Below are positions 26,608 through 35,973 of a stretch of DNA of 64,000 bases, one piece after another (position 1 is the first letter of the stretch; each line of letters opens with the position of its first letter). The stretch lies in the NCBI RefSeq assembly GCF_025148125.1, contig NZ_CP102267.1, positions 311,501 through 375,500 on the forward strand, in the 5' to 3' direction. Below the pieces are notes generated by a model. That model saw nothing but the letters and a program-made list of their open reading frames with translations. It was not told the origin of the DNA and made no database searches. Made by a program: the position numbers and the translations under genes. The DNA comes from Blautia wexlerae DSM 19850 (GTDB lineage: Bacteria; Bacillota; Clostridia; Lachnospirales; Lachnospiraceae).

Positions 26608-27306
26608 ATGAAATGTATCGGAATTATCGGAGCAATGGAACAGGAAGTTGCAAAAATCAAGGAAAAAATGCAGGATGTCACAATTACATCCAGAGCCCGT
26701 ATGGATTTCTATGAGGGAACTCTGGAAGGAAAGAAAGTAGTTGTTGTACGCTCAGGAATCGGAAAAGTAAACGCAGGTATGTGCACACAGATCCTTGCAG
26801 ATGTATTTGGTGTGGAAGCGGTGATCAATACAGGAATTGCAGGAAGTCTGAATAATGATGTAAATATTGGGGATATTGTTCTTTCTACAGATGTTTTGCA
26901 TCATGATATGGATGCGATCGGCTTCGGATATAAGAAAGGTCAGATTCCGCAGATGGATGAATTTTCCTTCCCTGCTGATGAAAAACTTCGTAAACTGGCT
27001 GCAAAAGTATGTAAAGAAGTAAATCCTGAGATCAGTGTATTTGAAGGGAGAATCTGTTCCGGAGATCAGTTTATCTCAGATAAGAGCGTTAAAGATGCCA
27101 TCATTTCAGAATTTGGTGGATTTGCAGTAGAGATGGAAGGTGCTGCTATCGGTCAGGCTGCTTATCTGAACCATATTCCATTCCTTGTAGTAAGAGCAAT
27201 CTCTGATAAGGCAGACGGAAGTGCTCACATGGATTACGCTGAGTTTGAGATGGCGGCAATTGAACACAGTGTCAAATTAACTGTAAGAATGATCCAGGAA
27301 CTGTAA
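26608..27306 (+). CDS. mtnN: 5'-methylthioadenosine/S-adenosylhomocysteine nucleosidase
   Basis: A 232-residue cytoplasmic enzyme that cleaves adenine from methylthioadenosine and S-adenosylhomocysteine, recycling methyl-transfer by-products. It begins MKCIGIIGAMEQEV and shows the family segments INTGIAGSL, GDQFI and EMEGAAIGQ, and the catalytic Asp in VVRAISDKAD. The start at 26608 has AGAGGTG upstream; the frame is open for 30 more codons, which are promoter-proximal sequence and not protein-like. Confidence 0.95.
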   Translation: MKCIGIIGAMEQEVAKIKEKMQDVTITSRARMDFYEGTLEGKKVVVVRSGIGKVNAGMCTQILADVFGVEAVINTGIAGSLNNDVNIGDIVLSTDVLHHDMDAIGFGYKKGQIPQMDEFSFPADEKLRKLAAKVCKEVNPEISVFEGRICSGDQFISDKSVKDAIISEFGGFAVEMEGAAIGQAAYLNHIPFLVVRAISDKADGSAHMDYAEFEMAAIEHSVKLTVRMIQEL

Positions 27307-27400
27307 TCTGCAAGAAGCAGATGAAATAAAGCGGCACGTGAACTGTATTTCGGCACAGTCTGCAGAACTTTGCATATACTGAAATAGACAATCGAAAAGA

Positions 27401-27784
27401 ATGCAGGATCGTACGATGTATCTGAAAGAATATTTTCCGTTTTATACCACATATGCAAATCCTCTTCTGTATGAAGGAGAACGGATGCAGGATAAAGAAT
27501 TTAACCTGATGAAATCCTATTATCCGGGGACTGTACAGCATATTCAGGAGAAAATAGAAGAGGAATGTGATCTCATGGATTATGAGGGAAGCCGCCTTTA
27601 TGATGAATATCCGGATAAATATATGATTTATCATTTAAGCTGCAAGATCAGGGAGAGTATGGAACCGGAAATAAGCACTCAGGCTATCAGGGAGGATTTT
27701 CTGGATGAACTGATACAGGTAATGCTTTGTCAGGAAATATCCAGAAGAAGATGCCGCAGATATCGCTGCAGGAGATACTTTTAA
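27401..27784 (+). CDS. Conserved Lachnospiraceae small protein of unknown function
   Basis: A 127-residue acidic protein with the pattern YYPGTVQHIQEKIEEECDLMDYEGSRLYDEYPDK (key parts: YPGTVQ, EECD, MYDEYPD-like YDEYPDK), a motif I recall from hypothetical proteins of this family of bacteria. The C-terminus is a short Arg/Cys-rich tail (SRRRCRRYRCRRYF). There is no signal peptide or membrane segment. The start is uncertain (ATG 27401 or 27416). It lies between mtnN and a methyltransferase gene. Confidence 0.6.
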   Translation: MQDRTMYLKEYFPFYTTYANPLLYEGERMQDKEFNLMKSYYPGTVQHIQEKIEEECDLMDYEGSRLYDEYPDKYMIYHLSCKIRESMEPEISTQAIREDFLDELIQVMLCQEISRRRCRRYRCRRYF

Positions 27785-27871
27785 AACAGATTGTAATTGC
27801 TCGGGAAATCGGTTTGCTGGTACACCGGACAGTTACAACAGATTATATAACATTAACAGACAGAAAGAGCA

Positions 27872-29035
27872 ATGAAAAATTTAAGAGAATATTTAGAAGA
27901 ACAGATAAATGAAAATCTGATACAGGCTGTTCTGAGTGCCGGCAGAAATAAAGATGGCATATCAAAAATAAAGATTCGTCCGATCCGGCTGAAAGGACAG
28001 ATCTGTTATCAGGCATCTGCCACAGAAGGACAGAAAGTTCTGCATAAAAACTACGGGCGTACGGAACTGATTGAATATGTGGAAAAAGAACTTGCAGAGA
28101 ATTTCAGACAGTTTCAGGCACAGGGTGCAGTAACAGACGGGGTTGTTCTTGTCAGTAAAAAGGGGAAAATGACTATTAAACAGAAACACCATGAACAGAA
28201 AGAAAAAGTTCAGATCCAGGCACATAACCGGGTGAAACAATATATTCTTAAAGAAGGCGTTCCGGTTCCGTTTTTGATCGATCTGGGAGTTATGAATGAA
28301 CAGGGAAAGATTATCCATGCCAGATATGACAAATTCAGACAGATCAATCGTTTCCTTGAATTTATTGAAGATATACTTCCCAGACTTTCCAGAGACAGAG
28401 AAATAACGATTCTGGATTTTGGCTGTGGAAAGAGTTATCTTACCTTTGCCATGTATTATTATTTAAGAGAACTAAAAGGATATGATGTAAATATCATAGG
28501 TCTTGACCTGAAAACAGATGTAATTGAGAAATGTAATTCTCTGGCACTCAGATACGGATATGAGAAGCTGCATTTCTATCATGGTGATATTGCAGATTAT
28601 GAAGGTGTATCCTGTGTGGATATGGTGGTAACGCTTCATGCCTGTGACACAGCTACCGATTATGCACTTGCCAAGGCAGTGGAATGGGGAGCTGAAGTCA
28701 TTCTTTCCGTACCCTACTGTCAGCATGAAGTTAATAAACAGATCAAAAATGAAATGCTGGAGCCGGTTCTGCGCTATGGAATCCTGAAAGAAAGGATGTC
28801 TGCGCTGATCACAGATGCTGTGCGTGCAGATCTTCTGGAGAGCAAAGGTTATGATACCCAGATCCTGGAGTTTATTGATATGGAACATACACCTAAGAAT
28901 CTCCTGATCAGAGCAGTCAGAACAGGGAAAAGATCAGACCAGGGTAAGGTGGAGAAAATGCTTGCAGCCCTGAATATCCATCCCACACTGGACAGGCTTC
29001 TGAATGAAAAAGAACAGGAAGGGAGTGTGCGATGA
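27872..29035 (+). CDS. Class I SAM-dependent methyltransferase (Methyltransf_32-like)
   Basis: A 387-residue protein. The N-terminal 150 residues are of unknown fold; the Rossmann methyltransferase part has motif I LDFGCGKSYLTFAMYYYL and motif II IIGLDLK, then VTLHACDTATDYAL and SVPYCQHEVN. The latter two match the METTL25/RRNAD1-like group, whose bacterial substrates are unknown; rRNA or another nucleic acid is a guess. It overlaps the next gene by 4 nt (ATGA). Confidence 0.8.
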   Translation: MKNLREYLEEQINENLIQAVLSAGRNKDGISKIKIRPIRLKGQICYQASATEGQKVLHKNYGRTELIEYVEKELAENFRQFQAQGAVTDGVVLVSKKGKMTIKQKHHEQKEKVQIQAHNRVKQYILKEGVPVPFLIDLGVMNEQGKIIHARYDKFRQINRFLEFIEDILPRLSRDREITILDFGCGKSYLTFAMYYYLRELKGYDVNIIGLDLKTDVIEKCNSLALRYGYEKLHFYHGDIADYEGVSCVDMVVTLHACDTATDYALAKAVEWGAEVILSVPYCQHEVNKQIKNEMLEPVLRYGILKERMSALITDAVRADLLESKGYDTQILEFIDMEHTPKNLLIRAVRTGKRSDQGKVEKMLAALNIHPTLDRLLNEKEQEGSVR

Positions 29036-31485
29036 AAAGGATACTGAAAAAAGCAGGTATTCTTCTTCTGGTATTTCTGCTTGGTACAGCAGGTACTGCA
29101 TTGCTTCTTAACAGTGAATCCACAGATAACCGTTCTGATTTTAATGACGCAGTGTTTCCGGAAGTCATGGTGGATATGAATGATACGCTGATAAACCGGA
29201 TGTATGGATATGCGCAGCCTATGCAGGCGGATTTTACCAGAGACAGTGTGACTCCTCTGGATACATCAAAAAAACTGACATTTAAAGTGAATCCCTATGA
29301 TTCGGAAGTAAAGAGTTTTTCTTATGAGATCCGTACATCTGATGGAAGTAAAGTCCTTGAAAATAAGAAGATTAAGAATCTTGTAAAAGAAGATCAGTAT
29401 TTGTCCGTAGACGTGGAGATTGGCAGTGATCTGCGCATGAATCAGGAATATTCCATGCAGATTGCCCTGGAACTGGATGAGGGTACAGCATATTATTATA
29501 CGAGAGTTGTTTCCAGGTCACAGGTACATGCATCAGATTATGCAGCTTTTGTAAAATATTTTTATGAAGCGTGTCTTGACAAAGAGTCAGCAGATGCACT
29601 GGGAAGTTATCTGGAACCACAGACAACAGGAGCAGCAACGAATTACTCGGGAATTAATATTAATTCTTCCCTGAGTGAGATCAGTTGGGGGAATCTTGCT
29701 CCGCAGCTGTGTCAGGAGGGAATTCCTGTGATCAAAGAGATCAATGAGACAACTGCCAGCGTTGTGCTGGAATATCAGCTGACTTCGCAGAATGAGGATG
29801 AGGAAACGGAATTATATGACGTAAAAGAATTTTACAGAATGAAATATCAGGATACCAGGATTTATCTGCTGGATTTCCAGCGTTCTGCAAATCAGGTCTT
29901 TGATGGTACACTGCCTGTTTATGAGGATGATGGGATTATCCTTGGAGTGCGCGATAAGAATGTAGAATATATGATGAATGATGCTGCTACTGTGATAGCT
30001 TTTGTGCAGGAGGGAGATCTGTGGTCCTATTCACCGGGCAATGAAAAGGTAAATCAGGTTTTCAGTTTCAGAAAATTGAAGGACGGAGATTTCCGCGATT
30101 CCAGAACTCAGCATGACATCAAGATCGTCAGAGTAACTGATGAAGGAGATATTGATTTCGTACTTTATGGATATATGAACAGAGGAAGCCATGAAGGATA
30201 TGAAGGAATTGCAGTTTACCATTACAATCGTGATAAAAACGTGGCAGAAGAAAGAGCCTTTATCCCTGTTTCGGAATCATTTGAATTTCTGAAAAAAGAT
30301 CTTGAAAAACTGTCCTATGTCAATGAAAAGAATGAGCTGTTTCTGATTCTGGCGAAGAATCTTTACAGGATCAATATCGAAGAGAACTCCAGTGAAATTC
30401 TTGAAAAAGGAATAAAAAATGCGAATTTTGTATCTTCCGATAATAATGACCATGCAGCCTGGCTGGTTTCAGAGGGGGATGAAAAGGGAAATATCAAGGA
30501 AATTGATTTTGATACCTGTAAAACCCGACTGATCGCACCGCAGAAAGGCCAGAGACTTCGTACAGTTGGATTTATGAATGAAGATCTGATTTATGGAATG
30601 CTGAATAAAGAAGATATTCTTACAGATGAGGAGGGACATAAATCTGTTGGGATCCGCATTCTGCGCATTGAAGATTTTGAAGGAAATGTAAAAAAAGAAT
30701 ACCGGAAAGACGGACTTTATATCACTGATATTTCAGTAGGAAATACTCTGATCGAGTTTGAACTTTCTGCAAAATCCGGAGAAACCTCTTATGTTGCCCA
30801 GAAGAAAGATACGATCATGAATAATAAAAAGGCAGCGGCAAATACAGTAAAAATCGAACTTATTTCTGCATCCAGGACAGGTGTTCGTGTGAAACTGGTA
30901 TTTAACACAACCAAACAGACAGATTCTCCGCTGACTATGTATGCAAAGGTAAGCAGTTCCGACCGGAAAGACATTGTTCTGGACACTCAGATTCCTCAGG
31001 AAACAGCATATTATGTTTACGGACAGGGCGGACTGGACGGTATCTATACAGATCCGGCGAAGGCTGTATTGCGTGCAGATACGCTGGGAGGTGTAGTGCT
31101 GAACCGTACACAGCAGTATGTATGGGAACGTGGAAATAAAAAGACAAAAATGCAGATAGATACAGAAGGGATTCCGGAGAGTGTGCTTCAGGGAACCTAT
31201 GATATTAAAACCCTGAAAAAGAGCCTCAAAAAGACCGGAACTGTGATCGATCTTTCCGGCTGCAGTCTGGACAGTGTGCTGTACGAGATAAGTGCACAGC
31301 GTCCGGTAATTGCCAAAACGGGAGCAGATACAAGCGTGGTGATCGTAGGATATGATGAATATAATACCTGGCTGTATGATCCGGTTAAAAAAGAGACCTA
31401 TCCGTATGGAATGAATGACAGTACGGATCTTTTCCAGAAAGCCGGAAATGTGTTTATCACCTATATAGAAACAGTAAATTACTGA
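29032..31485 (+). CDS. Large membrane-anchored extracytoplasmic protein with C39-like C-terminal domain
   Basis: An 817-residue protein. One N-terminal membrane helix (about 7-27) anchors it outside the cell. The middle (about 300-660) is rich in short beta-strand patterns (LWSYSPGNEKV, IDFVLYGYM) suggesting a propeller-like fold. The C-terminal 70 residues (SLDSVLYEISAQRPVIAKTG, VIVGYDEYNTWLYDP) resemble a peptidase C39-like domain, but the catalytic Cys segment is not evident. It is coupled to the methyltransferase gene. Function unknown. Confidence 0.65.
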   Translation: MKRILKKAGILLLVFLLGTAGTALLLNSESTDNRSDFNDAVFPEVMVDMNDTLINRMYGYAQPMQADFTRDSVTPLDTSKKLTFKVNPYDSEVKSFSYEIRTSDGSKVLENKKIKNLVKEDQYLSVDVEIGSDLRMNQEYSMQIALELDEGTAYYYTRVVSRSQVHASDYAAFVKYFYEACLDKESADALGSYLEPQTTGAATNYSGININSSLSEISWGNLAPQLCQEGIPVIKEINETTASVVLEYQLTSQNEDEETELYDVKEFYRMKYQDTRIYLLDFQRSANQVFDGTLPVYEDDGIILGVRDKNVEYMMNDAATVIAFVQEGDLWSYSPGNEKVNQVFSFRKLKDGDFRDSRTQHDIKIVRVTDEGDIDFVLYGYMNRGSHEGYEGIAVYHYNRDKNVAEERAFIPVSESFEFLKKDLEKLSYVNEKNELFLILAKNLYRINIEENSSEILEKGIKNANFVSSDNNDHAAWLVSEGDEKGNIKEIDFDTCKTRLIAPQKGQRLRTVGFMNEDLIYGMLNKEDILTDEEGHKSVGIRILRIEDFEGNVKKEYRKDGLYITDISVGNTLIEFELSAKSGETSYVAQKKDTIMNNKKAAANTVKIELISASRTGVRVKLVFNTTKQTDSPLTMYAKVSSSDRKDIVLDTQIPQETAYYVYGQGGLDGIYTDPAKAVLRADTLGGVVLNRTQQYVWERGNKKTKMQIDTEGIPESVLQGTYDIKTLKKSLKKTGTVIDLSGCSLDSVLYEISAQRPVIAKTGADTSVVIVGYDEYNTWLYDPVKKETYPYGMNDSTDLFQKAGNVFITYIETVNY

Positions 31486-31493
31486 TGAAAAAC

Positions 31494-31553
31494 ATAACCG
31501 GCAGGCAGCTGAGAACGGAGCGAACAGTAACGCGACAGCAACCTGCCGGTTAT
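31494..31553 (+). terminator. Hairpin after the C39-like gene, with repeat fragment in its loop
   Basis: ATAACCGGCAGG (31494-31505) pairs perfectly with CCTGCCGGTTAT (31542-31553). The U-run downstream is poor on the plus strand. The loop contains GAACGGAGCGAACAGTAAC, which matches the end of the MITE-like repeat. Confidence 0.5.
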
Positions 31554-31651
31554 TCATCCAAAAAATTGTAAAAATGCTTCTTTACATTTCACTGATATTT
31601 GAGTATTCTAAAAAGGACAAACAGTGGCAGAGAAATTTATTGTTTAAACAC

Positions 31652-31676
31652 GTTACTGTAAGAGTGAAACAGTAAC
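31652..31676. repeat. Minimal palindromic derivative of the GTTACTGT repeat
   Basis: GTTACTGT (31652-31659) and ACAGTAAC (31669-31676) form an inverted repeat with a 9-nt centre. They match the two ends of the 143-bp element without its interior. It sits just upstream of galT and could act as an operator-like hairpin or be a deletion remnant. Confidence 0.6.
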
Positions 31677-31698
31677 AGCGAAACGGAGGAACGTACAG

Positions 31699-33189
31699 AT
31701 GTTATATGAGAACATTAAAAAATTAGTACAGTACGGAGTAGAAACAGGACTTACACCGGCCTGCGAGAAGAATTATACAATAAATCTTCTTCTGGATGTC
31801 TTTAAAGAAGACGAATATGTGGAACCTGAGGAAGAGTACAGGGATATCGATCTTGAAGAGGTATTAAATGCACTTCTGGATGAGGCTGTGAAGAGAAATC
31901 TCATAGAAGACAGTGTTGTGTACAGAGATCTTTTTGATACCAGACTTATGAACTGTCTGATGCCGCGTCCGGCGCAGGTACAGAATGAGTTCTGGAGCAG
32001 ATATGAGAAAGATCCACAGGAAGCAACCGATTACTTCTATAAACTCAGTCAGGACAGCGATTATATTCGTCGTTATCGTGTAAAGAAAGATCAGAAATGG
32101 ACAGTAGACAGTGAATATGGTAAAATCGATATCACCATCAATCTTTCCAAACCGGAAAAAGATCCGAAGGCAATCGCTGCTGCCAAGCTTGTAAAATCCA
32201 GCAGCTATCCGAAATGTCTTCTTTGCCCGGAGAACGAAGGATATGCAGGAAGAGTTAATCATCCTGCCAGAGAGAATCACAGAATCATTCCTATCACTGT
32301 AAATGACAGTCCCTGGGGATTTCAGTATTCCCCATATGTGTATTACAATGAGCATTGCATCGTCTTTAACAGTCAGCATGTTCCGATGAAGATTGAGAAG
32401 AATACATTTATCAAACTTTTTGATTTTGTAAAACTTTTCCCGCATTACTTCCTGGGATCCAATGCAGACCTGCCTATCGTAGGCGGTTCTATTTTAAGTC
32501 ACGATCATTTCCAGGGCGGACATTATACTTTCGCAATGGCAAAAGCACCGATTGAGAAACATGTGACTATTCCGGGATATGAGGATGTAGAAGCAGGTAT
32601 TGTTAAATGGCCTCTTTCAGTTTTAAGGATCCGTCATAAGGATGAGAAGAGATTGATAGAGCTTGCTACACATGTTCTGGAAGCGTGGAGAGGTTATACA
32701 GACGAAAGTGCGTTTATCTTTGCTGAAACTGATGGAGAACCGCACAATACGATCACACCGATCGCCCGCAGATCCGGAGATATGTTTGAACTGGATCTCA
32801 CACTTAGAAATAACATTACTACTGATGAGCATCCTCTTGGTGTATACCATCCGCATGCAGAGTATCACCATATCAAGAAAGAGAATATTGGTCTGATCGA
32901 AGTAATGGGACTTGCTGTACTTCCGGCAAGATTAAAAGAAGAATTGGAACTTCTGGCAGAATATATTCTGGAGGGAAAAGACATTTCTTCCAATGAGAAG
33001 ATTGAGAAACATGCAGCGTGGGTTGCAGAATTCCTTCCGAAATATGACAACCTTGATAAAGACAACATTCAGGATGTTCTCAGAAAAGAAGTCGGTAATG
33101 TATTCGTTCATGTACTTGAGGATGCCGGCGTATATAAATGTACTGCTGAAGGCAGAGAAGCATTTATGAGGTTTATCAATAAATTATAA
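31699..33189 (+). CDS. galT: UDP-glucose--hexose-1-phosphate uridylyltransferase
   Basis: A 496-residue enzyme of the Firmicute GalT type, which is longer than the E. coli form. It transfers UMP between UDP-glucose and galactose-1-phosphate in the Leloir pathway. Family segments include CLLCPENEGYAGRVNHPARENHR, with CLLCPEN as its core, and GGSILSHDHFQGGHYTF carrying the HxH-type active site. ACGGAGGAACG supplies the ribosome-binding site. No galK or galE is nearby. Confidence 0.95.
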   Translation: MLYENIKKLVQYGVETGLTPACEKNYTINLLLDVFKEDEYVEPEEEYRDIDLEEVLNALLDEAVKRNLIEDSVVYRDLFDTRLMNCLMPRPAQVQNEFWSRYEKDPQEATDYFYKLSQDSDYIRRYRVKKDQKWTVDSEYGKIDITINLSKPEKDPKAIAAAKLVKSSSYPKCLLCPENEGYAGRVNHPARENHRIIPITVNDSPWGFQYSPYVYYNEHCIVFNSQHVPMKIEKNTFIKLFDFVKLFPHYFLGSNADLPIVGGSILSHDHFQGGHYTFAMAKAPIEKHVTIPGYEDVEAGIVKWPLSVLRIRHKDEKRLIELATHVLEAWRGYTDESAFIFAETDGEPHNTITPIARRSGDMFELDLTLRNNITTDEHPLGVYHPHAEYHHIKKENIGLIEVMGLAVLPARLKEELELLAEYILEGKDISSNEKIEKHAAWVAEFLPKYDNLDKDNIQDVLRKEVGNVFVHVLEDAGVYKCTAEGREAFMRFINKL

Positions 33190-33332
33190 GGAATATTTTC
33201 AACCATAAGAAAACAGTGTTTACATAGCAGGATGACAAATCTGGTATTATTTACATATGAGCAGGTTGTGGCGGTTCTGATCAAAAGCCGGGCAGTCTGA
33301 AGATGTTTTTGAATGATTGGGAATGCATAGAG

Positions 33333-33365
33333 AACGTCCCGCATATTTTATGTTGGGACGTTTTT
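33333..33365 (+). terminator. Terminator between galT and the SGNH surface protein gene
   Basis: AACGTCCC (33333-33340) pairs with GGGACGTT (33355-33362), followed by a T run to 33365. The ribosome-binding site of the next gene begins only 8 nt later, so any promoter of that gene must lie upstream of this hairpin. It may therefore act as an attenuator as well as ending galT. Confidence 0.7.
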
Positions 33366-33382
33366 GCAAAATGGAGGTAAAT

Positions 33383-35788
33383 ATGTACAGAAAAAGACAC
33401 AAAAGAGGAAAGCGTCTGGCAAGTGTGTTTCTGACTGTGGCACTGATCACTGCAACAGTTCCCGTACAGGCAGCAGAGTTCGGCACTCCGGACAGTTTTG
33501 AAGAGATTTTCAGTTCAGGGGAAGAAGATTCGTGCATAACTGATACAGAAAATACTTTGCCGGCAGCTTCTGATTCGGAGAAAGTAATGGCATCGGAACT
33601 GTCACCAACACCAACAGTGACTTCGACACCGGAGGGTACACCTGCACTGACAGAAACACCGACTCCTTCGGTCACACCGATGCCGTCTTCAACACCGACT
33701 CCTTCAGTCACACCATCACCATCTCCCACGCCGACGATTAATCCGGAGAAAGAGGTAATGCTCCGGTTTATAGACGGAGAAGGAAATGAATGTGAACAGC
33801 TGCGAACAGTGATGTCCTGGGGTGAATCTTTGATCCTTCCCAATGTACCGGATACAGGTGCACCGGATATGTGGAAACTGGAAAAAAATGAAAAACTTGG
33901 AGATGCGATCACTCTGAAGGGTGGAGATATTCTTACTCTGAAGAAAGGCGAGAGCTGGAATCTGTTTCTCGAAAAAGGCATCCTGAACTTCTATATGCCA
34001 AAGAAATGTACGGTTTCCCTTTATAATAATTCAGGAACCAGTGTGTTTTCCAATGGAATTCTGCAGGCATATGAGACAAAAAACGTCATACTTCCGGATA
34101 TGCCATCATCTAAATACATTAATTATGGATGGACAGATACAAAGGGAAGTTCTGCTGTAAAATATGAACTGAATTCAGAATTTACAGTGACCGGTGACAC
34201 AGATTTTTACATTGTGCGCCGTACAGCACTTCAGGTGAATTTTAAGACCAATACAGGGGCAAGCAACAGTAAATTTACCAGACTGAATCAGAAAGTCGGA
34301 AAAGGACTTACAGTTACAATGCCGCAGGTACCTGTCAAGACAGGATATCAGTCTCTGGGATGGTCAAAGAATAAAAAAGCCTCCAAAGCTGACTATAAAG
34401 CAGGCCAGAATGTGACTATATCAAAAACACTGACTCTCTATGCTGTATATAAGAAATTGCCTTACACAGTTACTTTCAATAACAATAATGGAACAAGTAC
34501 CAGTAAAATTTATACCTCTCTCACCATGTATGCGTCAAAAAATCAGAAAGTGACACTGCCTGATGTGCCGAAAGTAAAGGGCTATACAAACTTGGGCTGG
34601 ACAACTGTAAAGGGAGAAACAGAACCGGAATATTCAGCCGGTGATACAGTAAAGATTACAAAGGCAACTCAGTTCTATGCAGTGTGCAGAAAGAGTAATT
34701 ATTATACGGTCAGCTACTATCTGGGAAATGGAAGCACTAATGCAGCTTATCAAAAACTTACTCAGACAGTAGAAGAGGGAACTGTTGTTACCTTTGCAAA
34801 AGTACCGGCAAGAACCGGTTATGTTAATCAGGGCTGGTCAAGTAAGAAAAATTCCGAGAAAGCAACAGCGAAGGCGAAATGTACAGTTAATAAAAATATC
34901 ACTCTTTATGCGGTACAGAAGAAGGCAGTACAGCTGACTTTCCACAGATGTGACGGCAGCACCTGGCAGAAAACGACTCTGGCAAAAGGAAGTTCTTATT
35001 CTCTTCCGGGCGTAAGGGATGCAGAAGGGTATACTTTTATGGGGTGGTCCACAAAACCGATGCAGAGTGTCTCTCCACAGTATGAGGCAGAAGAAAAAAT
35101 CACGGTAAATGGAAATATGGATCTCTATGCAGTGGTATTTAACAGAACAACGGAAACAGACCTTACAGAGGATCAGCTTCCGCAGGTAGATATCTATAAA
35201 TATAAACAGGTGATTTTTGTAGGTGATTCCCGTACGGAATTTATGGAAAATGTTCTGACAGGAATGGGAGAATCTGCGACTAAGAATGTGAAGTTTGTCT
35301 GCTCGGCAGGAAAGGGACTGGACTGGTTTACCACTACAGGATGGGCTCAGCTTTATTCCATAGTACAGCACGATTCCAACAGTATTCTTTCAAAGAAAAC
35401 CGCAGTGATCTTTAATTTTGGAGTAAACGACTTGTCAAAATCTGCAGATTATGCGGAGTATTATAACTGGATTGCACCACAGCTTAAAAGCAAAGGATGT
35501 GAACTGTACTTCATGTCTGTAAATCCGGTGAATCGTCTGATGCTTCCCAATGCGGGAAGAGCGGACAGAAGTGAGGCGGCAGTCAGATCATTCAATCAGT
35601 ATATGAAAGCAAATCTGTCTTCTGCTTATACTTATATTGATATGTATTCTTATCTGAAATCAACAGGATACAGCTTTGCCAGTGATCATTACGGAACTGG
35701 TACGGTAGATGACGGGCTTCACTATACTACAAGGACATATAAGCGTATTTTTGCAAAATGTATGGATTCATTGAGAGTGCCTGCCTGA
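33383..35788 (+). CDS. Secreted protein with InlB-type repeats and C-terminal SGNH hydrolase domain
   Basis: An 801-residue exported protein. It has a signal peptide (1-31, basic start, cut near VQAAEF), a Pro/Thr-rich linker (about 65-125), then about five Listeria-Bacteroides repeats with the GYxxLGWS/W pattern (about 200-580). A C-terminal SGNH domain has GDS near 613, GVND and DGLHYT near 775-780. It probably acts on a carbohydrate ester or wall substituent at the surface. No LPxTG signal was seen. ATG 33383 is fixed by GGAGGT; an earlier in-frame ATG lies in the terminator region. Confidence 0.83.
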   Translation: MYRKRHKRGKRLASVFLTVALITATVPVQAAEFGTPDSFEEIFSSGEEDSCITDTENTLPAASDSEKVMASELSPTPTVTSTPEGTPALTETPTPSVTPMPSSTPTPSVTPSPSPTPTINPEKEVMLRFIDGEGNECEQLRTVMSWGESLILPNVPDTGAPDMWKLEKNEKLGDAITLKGGDILTLKKGESWNLFLEKGILNFYMPKKCTVSLYNNSGTSVFSNGILQAYETKNVILPDMPSSKYINYGWTDTKGSSAVKYELNSEFTVTGDTDFYIVRRTALQVNFKTNTGASNSKFTRLNQKVGKGLTVTMPQVPVKTGYQSLGWSKNKKASKADYKAGQNVTISKTLTLYAVYKKLPYTVTFNNNNGTSTSKIYTSLTMYASKNQKVTLPDVPKVKGYTNLGWTTVKGETEPEYSAGDTVKITKATQFYAVCRKSNYYTVSYYLGNGSTNAAYQKLTQTVEEGTVVTFAKVPARTGYVNQGWSSKKNSEKATAKAKCTVNKNITLYAVQKKAVQLTFHRCDGSTWQKTTLAKGSSYSLPGVRDAEGYTFMGWSTKPMQSVSPQYEAEEKITVNGNMDLYAVVFNRTTETDLTEDQLPQVDIYKYKQVIFVGDSRTEFMENVLTGMGESATKNVKFVCSAGKGLDWFTTTGWAQLYSIVQHDSNSILSKKTAVIFNFGVNDLSKSADYAEYYNWIAPQLKSKGCELYFMSVNPVNRLMLPNAGRADRSEAAVRSFNQYMKANLSSAYTYIDMYSYLKSTGYSFASDHYGTGTVDDGLHYTTRTYKRIFAKCMDSLRVPA

Positions 35789-35859
35789 CCAAATGGCAGA
35801 GAGCATGATTTTGCTATACCTGACAAAAGAAAAAACATAGTTAAATACCAGATTACTCC

Positions 35860-35888
35860 TTGCGTGAAAACAGGGAATAGTCTATACT
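35860..35888 (+). promoter_or_regulatory. Candidate promoter of asnS
   Basis: TTGCGT (35860-35865) and TATACT (35883-35888) with a 17-bp spacer. The predicted start, near 35894, falls inside the terminator hairpin described next. Confidence 0.45.
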
Positions 35889-35890
35889 AA

Positions 35891-35932
35891 AAGGCGAGAC
35901 GGCTGTTATCTGAAACAGCGTTTCGTCTTTTT
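35891..35932 (+). terminator. Strong intrinsic terminator immediately downstream of the asnS promoter
   Basis: A stem of 12 or more bp (35895-35907 with 35914-35925, one bulge, 6-nt loop) extends outwards through A/T pairs and is followed by a T run to 35932. It can end the SGNH gene. It also lies at the 5' end of the predicted asnS leader. No T-box consensus was found. Confidence 0.7.
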
Positions 35933-35973
35933 GTGTAAGACCAGAACGATGAGGAGAAAGAGGAAACATAGAT

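Noticed and set aside
35889-35973. T-box leader for asnS
   Set aside because: No T-box sequence of the GGTGGNACCGCG type and no specifier loop could be found.
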